Source of the DNA: Natronococcus sp. A-GB7
GTDB taxonomy: Archaea > Halobacteriota > Halobacteria > Halobacteriales > Natrialbaceae
Length of the DNA stretch: 64,000 nucleotides
Assembly (NCBI RefSeq): GCF_029688865.1
Contig: NZ_JARUKV010000005.1
Span: 143,592 to 207,591 of the forward strand
Reading direction: 5' to 3'
Below the pieces are notes generated by a model. That model saw only the letters and a program-made list of their open reading frames with translations. It searched no databases and had not been told where the DNA came from. Of this stretch, positions 8,892-17,955 are shown in pieces (positions within the stretch are counted from its first letter, which is position 1; every line of letters starts with the position of its first letter). Both the position numbers and the translations under genes were made by a program.

Positions 8892-9512
8892 CTACAGCTG
8901 TAGCCGCCTCGAGAGCAGATCCAGAAAACCCGGCTCCTCGTACTCGATCGGCTCCCAGAGGCGGAAGGCGGTCGCGACGTCGGCGTTCTCGCTTGCGACC
9001 AGCTCCTCGTCGTCGGGCGCGACGGCGACGAGGTTGATCTCGTAGTGGCCGTTGTAGCCGAACTTCAGGAGGGTTCGACCGTCGAAGTCGTCGATGCGCT
9101 CGCGGACGTCGTCAGGAATCGACGGTGCGATAGCGACGAACGTGAAGTCCGTCGAGAAGTGTTCCTCGTCGGTGTCGATCCACTCCTCGGCCAGACCCTC
9201 GCCGAGGTCGACGAACCGATCGAGCGCCCGCTCGTCGACGGACTCGAGACGCCGCACGAACAGGTGCTCGGTCGAGCCGTGCTCGCCGATCGAGATCGAG
9301 GGGTGGAGGAAGTGTTTCTGACTCCGCAGCTCCATCCGACCGTACAGCGTGAATCGCTCGCCGTCGACCCGATACGCCTTCTCGAGGTCGTAGTTGTGCA
9401 ACAGCCGGTCGCTCACCCGGTCGACGTACTCGTCGTCCCAGTCGGGAACCTCCGCCGAGCGCTCGCCCGACGGCTCCTCGAGGTCGGGCTCCGGCGGCCC
9501 GTCGGTATCCAT
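8892..9512 (-). CDS. Conserved haloarchaeal protein of unknown function
   Basis: A 206-residue acidic soluble protein starting at ATG 9512. Motifs visible are only structural: an acidic N-terminus, a central region EEHFSTDFTFVAIAPSIP and a C-terminal LLSRRLQL helix. No catalytic signature is recognised. It may bind a ligand or partner protein. The small CxxC protein at 9602 is divergent from it across 89 bases, which hold a TATA-like CTTTAG for the + strand gene. Confidence 0.62.
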   Translation of the reverse strand: MDTDGPPEPDLEEPSGERSAEVPDWDDEYVDRVSDRLLHNYDLEKAYRVDGERFTLYGRMELRSQKHFLHPSISIGEHGSTEHLFVRRLESVDERALDRFVDLGEGLAEEWIDTDEEHFSTDFTFVAIAPSIPDDVRERIDDFDGRTLLKFGYNGHYEINLVAVAPDDEELVASENADVATAFRLWEPIEYEEPGFLDLLSRRLQL

Positions 9513-9601
9513 GGTTGGAGCTACCACGCCGAGAGCAAAAGTCCGTCGGCACGGACTCGGCGAGCGAGTACGCTTTAGTCGCTCGAGCCCGACTCTCGCG
9601 T

Positions 9602-9826
9602 ATGGCCAAGGAACGCGAGTCCTGCGGTCGCTGCGGGGTCTCGACCGCGCTCGAGGCGGCAAACGCCGACCGCGACGATGAGGAGCGTGCCGAGCGCGAC
9701 CCCTACGGCGAGGCGCGCATCGAGGTCGACGAGGACGAGCTCAGGCGTCTCTCGCCGGGCGCCCGGCTCTCGGGGGTCGCCGACAGGCTCGGCTCGATCG
9801 GCGATCGGCTCGCCTGGGGTCGCTGA
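9602..9826 (+). CDS. Small N-terminal CxxC protein
   Basis: A 74-residue protein starting MAKERESCGRCG; Cys8 and Cys11 form one CxxC pair, with no second pair, so a complete zinc finger is not present in a monomer. The remainder is charged and probably helical. ATG 9602 is supported by a TATA-like CTTTAG about 25 bases upstream. Its stop codon abuts the stop of the convergent YchF-type gene. Function unknown. Confidence 0.6.
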   Translation: MAKERESCGRCGVSTALEAANADRDDEERAERDPYGEARIEVDEDELRRLSPGARLSGVADRLGSIGDRLAWGR

Positions 9827-11020
9827 TCAGTTGGTCGTGATGACCTCGAGGACGTCCCGCGATTCGACCGCGTAGTCCTTGCCGAGCTGGCGGTTCGACC
9901 GACAGTCGATGGCGTGGAGGAAACCGTCGCCGATATCGGAGTGGAGGCTGTAGGCGAACTCCTCGGCGGTCGAGGCCGGCGGGATCAGGTAGCAGTCGGG
10001 CAGCACCTCGCCGCGCTCGTTGCCCAGACCGTTGGCGCCACCCGGGAACACCGGGACGACGCCGAGGACGTCGAACAGCGCCGTCTCGAGGGCGGCCTGG
10101 ACCCCGGTCGCGCCGTACTGATCGAGGAAGTCGCGGATCTCCTCGAGGCCCTGTTCCTGCTCGCTCGAGATATCGCCCGTGATTTCGAACTCGTCGTCGC
10201 CGGGTCGGTAGTCGACGACGCCGGCCTTGTCGGCGGACTTCAGGGCCTTCTCGGCGTGGGCGCTACAGGGGACGATCGTCAGGTGGTCGTAGTCGGGATC
10301 GCTCGTGATCTCCTCGTAGTTTTCCTGCGCTTCCGGCGTGTCCATCTTGTTCGCCGCGATCAGCATCGGCTTGGTCTCCGTGCGGATCTCGCGGGCGAGC
10401 GCGAGCCTGTCGTCGGCGTCCCACTCGGCGGGCTCGAAGCCGATCCCGATCCGTCGGATCAGGCGCTTGATCTCGTCCTCGTTGGTCTTGAACGCGCTCA
10501 TCTGCTCGGCGAGTTCCTCCTCGATCGCGTCGTCCTCGGTCGTATACCCCGACTCGTACCTGTTGATCCCCTTCTCGAGGATGCCGAGGTACCACTGGTC
10601 GAGCTCCTCCTCTAAGAAGTCGATATCGTCGCGGGGGTCGTGGCCCTCGGTGGGTTCGCCCTCGAGGTCGGTTTCGCCGGAGAAGTCGACGACGTGGACC
10701 AGCACGTCGGTCTCGTTGAGGTCGGTGAGAAACTGGTTGCCGAGCCCGTTGCCCTCGTGGGCGCCGGGGATCAGCCCGGCGACGTCGACGAGCTTCGTCG
10801 GGACGAACCGCGTCCCGTCGTCGCAGTAGCCGACCGACGGCGTACACTCCTCGTCGAACTCCGGGGCGGCACATTCGACGCGGACGTACGCCTCGCCGAC
10901 GCTCGGGTCGATGGTCGTGAACGGGTAGGCCCCCTCGGGGACGTCGTTCATCGTCGCAGCGTTGAAGAAGGAGGACTTGCCGACGGAGGGTTTGCCGACG
11001 AGTCCGATCCGATAACTCAT
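9827..11020 (-). CDS. ychF: YchF/Obg-type GTPase (archaeal, with TGS domain)
   Basis: A 397-residue TRAFAC GTPase. G1 is GKPSVGKSS (residues 9-17), G3 region VDVAGLIPGAHEGNGLG, and G4 NKMD. After the G domain comes a helical insertion and a C-terminal TGS domain ending near residue 395. This is the archaeal counterpart of YchF/OLA1 in the Obg family, universally conserved ribosome-associated P-loop proteins; bacterial and human members prefer ATP because of altered G4, whereas an intact NKMD here predicts GTP. Single-gene transcription unit. Confidence 0.93.
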   Translation of the reverse strand: MSYRIGLVGKPSVGKSSFFNAATMNDVPEGAYPFTTIDPSVGEAYVRVECAAPEFDEECTPSVGYCDDGTRFVPTKLVDVAGLIPGAHEGNGLGNQFLTDLNETDVLVHVVDFSGETDLEGEPTEGHDPRDDIDFLEEELDQWYLGILEKGINRYESGYTTEDDAIEEELAEQMSAFKTNEDEIKRLIRRIGIGFEPAEWDADDRLALAREIRTETKPMLIAANKMDTPEAQENYEEITSDPDYDHLTIVPCSAHAEKALKSADKAGVVDYRPGDDEFEITGDISSEQEQGLEEIRDFLDQYGATGVQAALETALFDVLGVVPVFPGGANGLGNERGEVLPDCYLIPPASTAEEFAYSLHSDIGDGFLHAIDCRSNRQLGKDYAVESRDVLEVITTN

Positions 11021-11118
11021 TGCGTGGTCTGGTGCGGCGACGCCTAAACGGGTTTCTGTCCGGCGTCAGCGTGTCATGGAACGTCATATCAGATCCGCGG
11101 CCGGGAGAAGAGTCGGGG

Positions 11119-11397
11119 TTAGCTCACGATCGCGCGCCAGCTCCAACCGCCCAGCGCGAGTACGATCAGTGCGAGCACGCCGAAGGCGGCCCACTGTCCG
11201 GTCTCGGAGTCGGCAACGGGCGCGAAGACGTCCACGAGACCGGTCGCCTGCATCATACCGACAGCGAGCACGAGCAACGCGAGGATCGAGACGACGGCGA
11301 TGCCGATCCAGTTGCGAGCCATCCACTTCCCCTCCCGTTCGGCTTCCTCCCTGTCGTTTGTCGGTTTCTCCGTCGGCTCCTTGTCGGGTTCGTCCAT
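11119..11397 (-). CDS. Small two-helix membrane protein
   Basis: 92 residues starting at ATG 11397 (MDEPDKEP). A charged 28-residue N-terminus is followed by two hydrophobic helices (about residues 30-52 and 68-90). No motif suggests a function. It sits 71 bases downstream of the aminotransferase gene on the same strand and may be co-transcribed with it. Confidence 0.6.
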   Translation of the reverse strand: MDEPDKEPTEKPTNDREEAEREGKWMARNWIGIAVVSILALLVLAVGMMQATGLVDVFAPVADSETGQWAAFGVLALIVLALGGWSWRAIVS

Positions 11398-11468
11398 GCG
11401 TAGGTATAGCGGCGGTTCCGAGGAAACGGTTCCACCTGCAGGCTCCGGGTTCGGTGTCCGCCGACCCG

Positions 11469-12566
11469 TCAGCCGAGGACGTCCGCGAGGGCGTCCATCG
11501 TCCGTTCGACACGATCGATTCGTGCGTTGTGACCCATGTGGCCGACTCGAAGAACGTCGTCCTCGAGGTCGCCAAGCCCCGTCGCCAGCAGGATGTCGTG
11601 CTCCTCGAGGACCGCCTGCTGGAGTTCCGTCGCCCGGCCCTCGACCGCGAGCGCGGTGACGGTCGGCGAGCAGTCGGCCTCGCTGGTCGGGTACGGCTCG
11701 AGACCGAGGTCGGCCGCGCGGGATCGACACGCCGACGCGGCCGCCTCGTGGCGCGCGAAGACGTCCTCGAGACCCTCCTCGAGCAGCAGGTCGACGGCGG
11801 CGTCGAGCCCGTACAGGTTCGAGGCGAGGTGGGTGTAGGGGAACCACTCCTCGTCGGCGGCCGTCCGCCAGGGCTCGAGGTCGGCGTACAGCGAGGGGTT
11901 GTTGACCGACTCCATGCGCCTCCAGGCCGGGTCGCTGACGGCGCAGGTTGTCAGCCCTGGGGGCGCGCTGAGACACTTCTGGCTCGCGCCGAGACAGACG
12001 TCGATCTTCCCGGTCGGCACCGGCGTCCCGCCTACCGAGGAGACCGCGTCGACGATCGAGAGCACGTCGTGGTCCGCGAGGACGTCGAGGATCCCCTCGA
12101 GGTCGTTCAGCGACCCGGTCGGCGTCTCGCAGTGGACCATCGTCGCGACGTCGAACTCGCCGTCCCTGTCGAGGACGTTCGCAACGACGTTGCCGTCGAG
12201 GGTGTCGTGCCACGGAACCTCGCTGATCACCGCCTCGCCGCCGTAGTTCTCGACGAAGTCGGTGAAGCCGTCGCCGTAGAGCCCGTTCGAGAGACAGAGC
12301 ACGCGGTCCCCGGGACCAACCAGCGAGGCGACCGCGGCCTCGAGTCCGAGGATCCCCTCGCCCCCGAGGACGACGACGTCCCGGTCGTCGCCCCCCGTTT
12401 CGTTGCCCGCCCGGTAGACGGTCTCGAGCTTGTCGGTCAGCGAGCGGTAGAACTCGAAGAACTCGGGTTCGAGATCCGGATTCGGCGTCGGTTCCCCCAT
12501 CGCCTGCCGGACCGGCTCGGGAACCTCGGTAGGCCCCGGCGTCATCCGCAGCCTGTCGTCGGTCAT
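11469..12566 (-). CDS. PLP-dependent class V aminotransferase (alanine-glyoxylate/serine-pyruvate type)
   Basis: 365 residues, with a start MTDDRLRMTPGPTEVPEPV typical of the alanine-glyoxylate/serine-pyruvate aminotransferase family (TPGPT binds the substrate end of the active site). The internal aldimine lysine is Lys197 in GASQKCLSAPPGL, and the cofactor aspartate lies in VDAVSSVGG. Members transfer amino groups between serine, alanine or aspartate and glyoxylate or pyruvate, and the archaeal ones have varied donor preferences. The exact donor and acceptor cannot be read from the sequence. Confidence 0.88.
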   Translation of the reverse strand: MTDDRLRMTPGPTEVPEPVRQAMGEPTPNPDLEPEFFEFYRSLTDKLETVYRAGNETGGDDRDVVVLGGEGILGLEAAVASLVGPGDRVLCLSNGLYGDGFTDFVENYGGEAVISEVPWHDTLDGNVVANVLDRDGEFDVATMVHCETPTGSLNDLEGILDVLADHDVLSIVDAVSSVGGTPVPTGKIDVCLGASQKCLSAPPGLTTCAVSDPAWRRMESVNNPSLYADLEPWRTAADEEWFPYTHLASNLYGLDAAVDLLLEEGLEDVFARHEAAASACRSRAADLGLEPYPTSEADCSPTVTALAVEGRATELQQAVLEEHDILLATGLGDLEDDVLRVGHMGHNARIDRVERTMDALADVLG

Positions 12567-12608
12567 GGCTCTACGGCCGGGTTCCGTCGCAATAAAGCTG
12601 GCCCGGAG

Positions 12609-13265
12609 TCAGCCACAGAGGCCGCCGCGGCGCCGGGAAAGCGTGCCGCGGACGATCGGCGTCGCGGGAAAGATCCCCACCCCGACGCGCTCGAGACTCT
12701 CGACGGCGAAGGCGTCGTCGCAGACGAACCGTTCGACGGTGTCTCGGGTGAGCTGACAACCGCCCGCCGCACGGCTCCAGAGCGGGTTCAGCAGCTCCTG
12801 GCCCGTCGCCCGCCAGCCGTCGGCCCGGACGTGCTCGAGAAAGCGCAGTTCGCCGCCCGGCTTCAGCACGCGGGCGACCTCCTCGAGCGCGCGGTCGGGG
12901 TCGGCGATCGTACAGAAGACGAGACTCGAGAGGACGACGTCGACGCTGTCGTCGGCGTACGGCAGCGACTCGGCGCGGGCGTCCCGCAGGGTGACCTCGC
13001 AGCCGACCTCGCGGGCCTTCTCGGCGGCCTGTCGGCGCATGTGTGGATCGGGCTCGATCGCCTCGTAGTCGATCTCGTCGCTCCCGTCGGCGACGTACGG
13101 GAAGTTCGCTCCGGTACCGGCCCCGATATCGAGGACGCGACCCGAGAGCTCCGCGGTCAGGTACTCCCGGTGGCTCCTGAACAGCAGTCGGTCGGGAACG
13201 ACGGTGTCGTAGACGGCTGCGACCAACGGGTGAGCGATCTCTTCGGACTCCTGCGGATCGAGCAT
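12609..13265 (-). CDS. Class I SAM-dependent methyltransferase
   Basis: 218 residues from ATG 13265. Motif I VLDIGAGTGANFP (around residues 44-56), the acidic post-I end of strand 2 (EAIEPDPHM), motif DARAESLPY, and VLKPGGELRFLEHV define a type 11 methyltransferase of the UbiE/COQ5-like group; the closest well-known relatives include methyltransferase-like protein 7. Substrate unknown. The longer reading frame upstream of 13265 is antisense to the convergent/overlapping neighbour and lacks family similarity. Confidence 0.85.
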   Translation of the reverse strand: MLDPQESEEIAHPLVAAVYDTVVPDRLLFRSHREYLTAELSGRVLDIGAGTGANFPYVADGSDEIDYEAIEPDPHMRRQAAEKAREVGCEVTLRDARAESLPYADDSVDVVLSSLVFCTIADPDRALEEVARVLKPGGELRFLEHVRADGWRATGQELLNPLWSRAAGGCQLTRDTVERFVCDDAFAVESLERVGVGIFPATPIVRGTLSRRRGGLCG

Positions 13266-13318
13266 GACGTCCTCGACTCGAGGACGGGACGGCAAAAGCC
13301 TGCTTCCGAACGAGTCGA

Positions 13319-14095
13319 TCAGCGGATCGTATCCGGAATCTTCTCGATGACGTCGGTCGCGAGGACGCCGGGACCTTTTTCGGCGGTCGCGAGTTCGCCG
13401 CTCTTCCCGAGGATCCACGCGCCGAGCTCGGCGGCTTCCTCGCGGTCGGAGCCCTGTCCCAGCAGCGAGGCGGTGATCCCCGCTAGCGTGTCGCCCGTTC
13501 CGGCGACGGTCAGCGCCGACGTTCCGGTCCGGTTTTCCATCCGTTCGCCGTGGGCGACGATCTCGTCGGTGTCTCCGGTGAACGTGAGGACGGCGCCGGT
13601 TTCCCTGGTGAACGCCTCGAGGGAGTCGTAGGCGTCGGTGATCGCGTCCTCTTCCGACTCGTTGGGCGTCAGTATCGCGTTCGAGAGATCGGCCTCGAGC
13701 GCGGGTTCGATCGCGATCGCGTCGACGACGATCGGGACGTCGATCCGATCGATCGCCTCGCGAACCGCGTCGGGTTCGGCGTCGGCGAAGCCGGGGCCGA
13801 TCACCATCGCGTCGGCCCACTCACTGACCTCGACGACGCGCTCGACGGCGACGGCGTCGAACCGCTCGCCCTCGTACTTGCTGGCGAGCAGGTTCGGATC
13901 GTGGCTCGCGACGATCTCGTAGATCTCCTCGGTGACCACCGTCCGAACGTGATCGGAGCCGGTTCGGAGCGCGGCCCGACCGACGACCGCTGGCTGGTTC
14001 GGGTAGTCGACGCCGCCGGCGACGATGCCGACGCAGCCGTTGTCCGTCCCCGATTCCTCGCTAATGTTCGAGAGCGTCCGCTGCAGTCGTCCCAT
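13319..14095 (-). CDS. nnrD: ADP-dependent NAD(P)H-hydrate dehydratase (YjeF C-terminal type)
   Basis: 258 residues of ribokinase-like fold with VIGPGF and the conserved catalytic/anion-hole motif TVAGTGDTLAGI (catalytic Asp in GTGD). It repairs hydrated NADH and NADPH (NADHX/NADPHX) using ADP or ATP. Only the dehydratase (C-terminal) module is present; the epimerase module NnrE, which is often fused, is absent here and would have to be encoded elsewhere. It lies 53 bases upstream of the methyltransferase on the same strand. The P-loop-like N-terminal glycine run (VAGGVDYPNQPAV) is somewhat shortened relative to bacterial NnrD. Confidence 0.82.
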   Translation of the reverse strand: MGRLQRTLSNISEESGTDNGCVGIVAGGVDYPNQPAVVGRAALRTGSDHVRTVVTEEIYEIVASHDPNLLASKYEGERFDAVAVERVVEVSEWADAMVIGPGFADAEPDAVREAIDRIDVPIVVDAIAIEPALEADLSNAILTPNESEEDAITDAYDSLEAFTRETGAVLTFTGDTDEIVAHGERMENRTGTSALTVAGTGDTLAGITASLLGQGSDREEAAELGAWILGKSGELATAEKGPGVLATDVIEKIPDTIR

Positions 14096-14209
14096 ACCTC
14101 ACCGTTCGTCGGCAGCGGGGTAGCCGTTCGGCAGGCGTCTCCCGGTCGCCGGCGTACCGGTCAGCGTGTGTGACGACAAGCCATAGTACGTCGGCGTCGT
14201 AGAACAGCT

Positions 14210-14836
14210 ATGTTCGCGAATCGATCCGACGCCGGCGACCGACTCGCGGCCGAACTCGAGGATCGTGGGGTCGAGGCCGACGTCGTCCTCGGAATCCCCC
14301 GCGGCGCGCTCCCGGTTGCGCGACCCGTCGCGGACGCCCTCGAGGCCGATCTCGGCGTCGTCGTCGCCCGGAAGCTCGGTGCACCGTCGAACCCCGAACT
14401 CGCGATCGGCGCGGTCGCAAGCGACGGCAGCGTCTGGCTGAACGACGACCTCGTCGATCGCCTCGGCGTCCCGGAGTCGTACCTCGAGGACGTCCGCGAG
14501 CGGGAAGCGACGAACGCGCGGGAGAAAGCCGATCGCTACAGAGGGGGAGAACCCCTGCCCGAACTCGCGGGAAAACGAGTCGTCGTCGTCGACGACGGGG
14601 TCGCAACTGGGGCGACCGCGATCGCCTGTCTGCGACAGATCCGCGAGGCCGACGCTGAACGGGTCGTCCTCGCGGTTCCGGTCGGCTCGCCCGACACTGT
14701 CGCCGACCTCGAGTCGGAAGCCGACGCGGTGATCGCGCTCGTCGCTCCGGGGAACTTCCGGGCCGTCGGCCAGTTCTACCGGGAGTTCGGCCAGGTCACC
14801 GACGAGGAGGCGGTCGAATACCTCGAGGACCGGTAG
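14210..14836 (+). CDS. Phosphoribosyltransferase family protein
   Basis: 208 residues of type I PRTase fold. The PRPP-binding loop is VVVVDDGVATGATA (from about residue 114), preceded by the GIPRGALPVA and ARKLGAP segments typical of the ComF/Rv0571-like subgroup (COG1926). Members of this subgroup are often adjacent to hydrolases and their substrate is not established. Nothing here links it to a known purine or pyrimidine route. It converges with the micro zinc-ribbon gene, 12 bases apart. Confidence 0.82.
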   Translation: MFANRSDAGDRLAAELEDRGVEADVVLGIPRGALPVARPVADALEADLGVVVARKLGAPSNPELAIGAVASDGSVWLNDDLVDRLGVPESYLEDVREREATNAREKADRYRGGEPLPELAGKRVVVVDDGVATGATAIACLRQIREADAERVVLAVPVGSPDTVADLESEADAVIALVAPGNFRAVGQFYREFGQVTDEEAVEYLEDR

Positions 14837-14848
14837 CGGTCCCGTCGC

Positions 14849-14992
14849 TCACTCGAGCGGTGTCCCTCGGTTTCGCATGTCCGCGCCGCAGCTGGGGCAG
14901 CTCCCGGGGGCCGTCGCGCTGACGACGACGGTCCCGCAGTCGAAACACTCGTATGTCGATTCCTCGTTCGGATCGAGTTTGACGTCCTTCAT
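14849..14992 (-). CDS. Rubrerythrin-like zinc-ribbon micro-protein
   Basis: A 47-residue protein starting MKDVKLDPNEESTYECF. Two CxxC pairs (ECFDCG and SCPSCG) about 16 residues apart form a rubredoxin/zinc-ribbon-like knuckle, followed by a short basic tail. Such tiny proteins are annotated in haloarchaea as rubrerythrin-like domain proteins and are thought to bind zinc or iron. It has its own promoter (TTTTAT at 15034-15040). A role in redox or regulation is only inference. Confidence 0.75.
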   Translation of the reverse strand: MKDVKLDPNEESTYECFDCGTVVVSATAPGSCPSCGADMRNRGTPLE

Positions 14993-15033
14993 GAGTGGTG
15001 TGACGAGCGGTTCGATCGAGCTCGTATACTAAC

Positions 15034-15040
15034 AATAAAA
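15034..15040 (-). promoter_or_regulatory. TATA-like box for the zinc-ribbon micro-gene
   Basis: On the minus strand CCTTTTATTG, in an AT-rich island (15027-15050), about 42 bases ahead of ATG 14992. This gives a leader of roughly 18-20 nucleotides. Confidence 0.45.
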
Positions 15041-15099
15041 GGGATATTAGGATGAGCGTGTTCGTCAGATAGCTAGCCCCTCACCTCGGTTGGGGTTCA

Positions 15100-17955
15100 C
15101 TATTCAACCCCTACAGATGGCGCCGCCGGAAGGCCGATCTCCTCGAATAACACGGTAAAGAGCGTTCGCTGTACCCGCCGCACGTGGCGGTAGAACGCCG
15201 CCGAGGAGATGCCGAGCGTCTCGGCGATCTCCGCCCCGGAGCGCTCTCGGGGCGACTCGAAGTAGCCGCCGTAGTAGGCCATCTGGACCACCTCGAGCTG
15301 GCGATCGGTCAGTCGCTCGAGCAGCTCCGAGCGCAGGTCCCGCGGCGCCGTTCGATCGACGGTGCGCTTCGAGCGAAGCTCGACGGCGGAGAAGACGTTC
15401 GCGACGACGTCGGCGCTGGCGGCGGGATCGACGCTGCCCGGCACGTCGACGACCAGTCGCGCGGTCTCCGGCGTGGCCTCGAGTCGGTGGAGGACGATCC
15501 CGTGGTCGGCGAGCCGAAGCGCCAGGAACGGCCGCGAGAGCTCGAGCAGCACCGTCGATCCGTCGCCGTCGCCGACGGCCTGGGCGCTTTCGACGGCGAC
15601 GAGATCGGTTGCGGCCGCCGCGACGTCGGCCGCGGGAGCGCCGTCGACGGTGACGAACACCGCTACCGTCCCCTCGTGTTGGCGAACGCCGCCGTCGAAC
15701 GAGAGCACGCAGTCGAGCTGGCGGGCCAGACGCGCGAAGACGAACTCCTCGTCGGCGACGTCGAACTCGAGTCGGGTCCGCGAGTCCGACAGCAGCGCTC
15801 GCTTGCGCTCGACCGCGGCGATCGCGGCAGCGATGGTCTCCCCGAGTTCCGCGAGCACCGCGCGGGTGGTGTCGTCGAACGCGTCGGGTCGATCGGCGTA
15901 GACGGTCAGCACGCCGTAAGTGAACTCGTCGTAGGCCAGCGGCACGCTGATGGCCGACTGGTAGTCCCGCGAGAGGGCGGCTCGTCGCCACGGCTCGTCG
16001 TGAAGGTTCTCGACGACGTTCGGGACGACGGTCACCGCCCGGCTGGCCGCCGTCCGCGCCGCGGGTTCGGTCGGTTCGGCGAGCGAGAGCGAGACGGTGT
16101 CGAGGTACTCCCGGCCCCGACCGCTGCCGTCGTGGGCGTTCGACTCGAGGACTTCGCCGGCGGCGTCGGCCGTCCCGATCCAGGCGAACGCGAACCGTTC
16201 GGCCGCCGTCAGCCGCTCGCAGACGGCGCGTTCGATCTCCTCGCGGGTCTCGGCGCCGACCAGCGCGGCGTCGATCTCCCGGATGATCTCGTTCATCCGG
16301 TTGAGGCGGGTGAGCTGGCGGTTCCGTCGCTTGAGCTCCCGGTCTCGGTCGCGCAGACGTCGCTCCCGTTCGACCCGGTCGAGGGCGGCCTCCGCGGTCG
16401 CCGCGAGCAGCTCGGTCAGCTCCCGCGAGACCTCGTCGAAGGCCCCGACCTCGGGCGAGCCGACGACGAAAACGCCGTGATCGCCCAGCGGAACGAACCC
16501 CACCGACCGCAGCTCCGTGGTCGGATCCGACAGCGTCGGCGACTCCCGAACGTCGGCGAAGAACTGGGCCTCGCCGGCGAGAAAGACCTGTCCGGTGATG
16601 CTGTCGTCGTTCGCCCGCCTGGTCGGAAGCGGACCGTGCAGCCGATCCATCCCCGGCGAGGCCGCCACCGGCCGCAACACGTTCTCGTCGGTGTCGAACC
16701 GCAGCGCCGCGCTGGCATCGAGGTCGAGGACGTCGGTCGCGTCGGCGACGATCCGGTCGGCAATCTCGGGCTCGGTCTCGGCATACAGCAGCTCGCGGGC
16801 GGTGCCGTGCAGCGCCGTCAGCGCCTCCTCGCGGCGCTTCCGGGTGGTGATGTCCCGACAGCTGTAGAGCATCGTGCCGTCCTGGATCGACACCTCGCGG
16901 ACGTTGACCAGCAGGCTGTGTTCCCGGCCGGCCCTGTCGGTCGCCGTACACTCGATGTTCGTCAGCACCCCCTCGGCGGCGAGCTCCTCCCTGTCGAACA
17001 GATCGGGCTCCAGGAGCTCGTCGATCGTCCCCATCTCGTGGATCTCTTCGTCCGTGTAGCCGAAGATGAAGTGGACGTTCGGACAGACGTAGGTGAACCG
17101 CCCCTCCTCGTCGGTGATGAGGACGGTGTCGGTCATATGGTTGAGCGTTACCCGGTGGAGCTCCTCGGATCGACGGAGTTCGGTCTCGAGGCGGACGCGC
17201 TCGGTGACGTCGACCGCGCGGGCGAACAGCGAAACGACGGCGCCGCTCTCGTCCCGAACCGGCCGCACCGTGACGTCGAGGGTACGGGGCTCCGCATCGC
17301 CCTCGGCGTCGAGGGTCACCTCGAGCTCCCGGCGGGCGATCGTTCCCGCCGCCGCGCGATCGATCGCCTCGCGGATCGCTCCGTCGGGGTCCCACCACGC
17401 CAGCGACGAGAACGAACGCCCCTCGAGTTCCTCGGGGCCGGCGTCGAGCGCCCCGAGTGCGACCTCGTTGGCTCGACGGATCCGGCCGTCGGGCTCGAGG
17501 ATCCACGAGTAAGCGTCGGGATCCGCGAAGATCGACTCGAACTGCCGGGCTCGCTCGCGACGTCGGCGCTCGGCGGTTCCCGTCGAGAGCGCGCGGTCGA
17601 TCGTCGCCTCGAGGTCGTCGACGTCGCGACGGGGGAGGTACTCGGTCACCCCCGCGGCGACCGACGCGCTCGCGAGCCCCTCGTCGCCCGCCTCGGGAAC
17701 GAGCACGACCGGCACCACCGGATCGCGCTCGCGGACGCGCTCGAGCAGTTCGAGCCCCGTCGCGCCGTCGAGTCGCTGTGCGGTAACGACGCAGTCGATC
17801 TCGGTCGCCGACAACGTCTCGAGTGCGGTTCCGACGTCGGGAGCCGAGCGCACCTCGCCCGGCTCGAGTTCACGAGCGCGATCCTCGATCGGCGTCTCGG
17901 CGCCGGTCTCGGCGACGAGGAGCCGTGAATCGCCGCGGGTCCGTACGGAAGCCAT
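15100..17955 (-). CDS. Bat-type multi-domain sensor/regulator (receiver-like, PAS, PAS, GAF, GAF, HTH-10)
   Basis: 951 residues from ATG 17955. In order: a receiver-like domain (about 10-125), two PAS domains (about 145-255 and 275-375, e.g. VLITDEEGRFTYVCPNV), two GAF-like domains (about 385-525 and 555-705), a Bat-associated region, and a C-terminal HTH-10 (LTDRQLEVVQMAYYGGYFE, then AEIAETLGISSAAFYRHVRR). This is the architecture of bacterioopsin-activator-like regulators, which sense light, redox or small molecules and bind promoters directly. In the receiver, the usual acidic N-terminal pair and the phospho-acceptor Asp are replaced (VAETG; VVTAQRLDG), so classical phosphorylation is unlikely. 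The target genes are unknown; the carotenoid genes 4 kb away are a natural candidate, but that is inference. Confidence 0.86.
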   Translation of the reverse strand: MASVRTRGDSRLLVAETGAETPIEDRARELEPGEVRSAPDVGTALETLSATEIDCVVTAQRLDGATGLELLERVRERDPVVPVVLVPEAGDEGLASASVAAGVTEYLPRRDVDDLEATIDRALSTGTAERRRRERARQFESIFADPDAYSWILEPDGRIRRANEVALGALDAGPEELEGRSFSSLAWWDPDGAIREAIDRAAAGTIARRELEVTLDAEGDAEPRTLDVTVRPVRDESGAVVSLFARAVDVTERVRLETELRRSEELHRVTLNHMTDTVLITDEEGRFTYVCPNVHFIFGYTDEEIHEMGTIDELLEPDLFDREELAAEGVLTNIECTATDRAGREHSLLVNVREVSIQDGTMLYSCRDITTRKRREEALTALHGTARELLYAETEPEIADRIVADATDVLDLDASAALRFDTDENVLRPVAASPGMDRLHGPLPTRRANDDSITGQVFLAGEAQFFADVRESPTLSDPTTELRSVGFVPLGDHGVFVVGSPEVGAFDEVSRELTELLAATAEAALDRVERERRLRDRDRELKRRNRQLTRLNRMNEIIREIDAALVGAETREEIERAVCERLTAAERFAFAWIGTADAAGEVLESNAHDGSGRGREYLDTVSLSLAEPTEPAARTAASRAVTVVPNVVENLHDEPWRRAALSRDYQSAISVPLAYDEFTYGVLTVYADRPDAFDDTTRAVLAELGETIAAAIAAVERKRALLSDSRTRLEFDVADEEFVFARLARQLDCVLSFDGGVRQHEGTVAVFVTVDGAPAADVAAAATDLVAVESAQAVGDGDGSTVLLELSRPFLALRLADHGIVLHRLEATPETARLVVDVPGSVDPAASADVVANVFSAVELRSKRTVDRTAPRDLRSELLERLTDRQLEVVQMAYYGGYFESPRERSGAEIAETLGISSAAFYRHVRRVQRTLFTVLFEEIGLPAAPSVGVE

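Noticed and set aside
11076..13631. 851-codon + strand frame across the aminotransferase and methyltransferase
   Set aside because: Spans two real genes and their spacer on the opposite strand, no motif, composition typical of antisense frames.
15184..17928. Very long open frame (914 codons) on the + strand opposite the Bat-type regulator
   Set aside because: A mirror of GC-rich codon usage on the true gene; product is Arg/Val/Gly-rich, with no domain, and the opposite strand encodes clear PAS, GAF and HTH domains.
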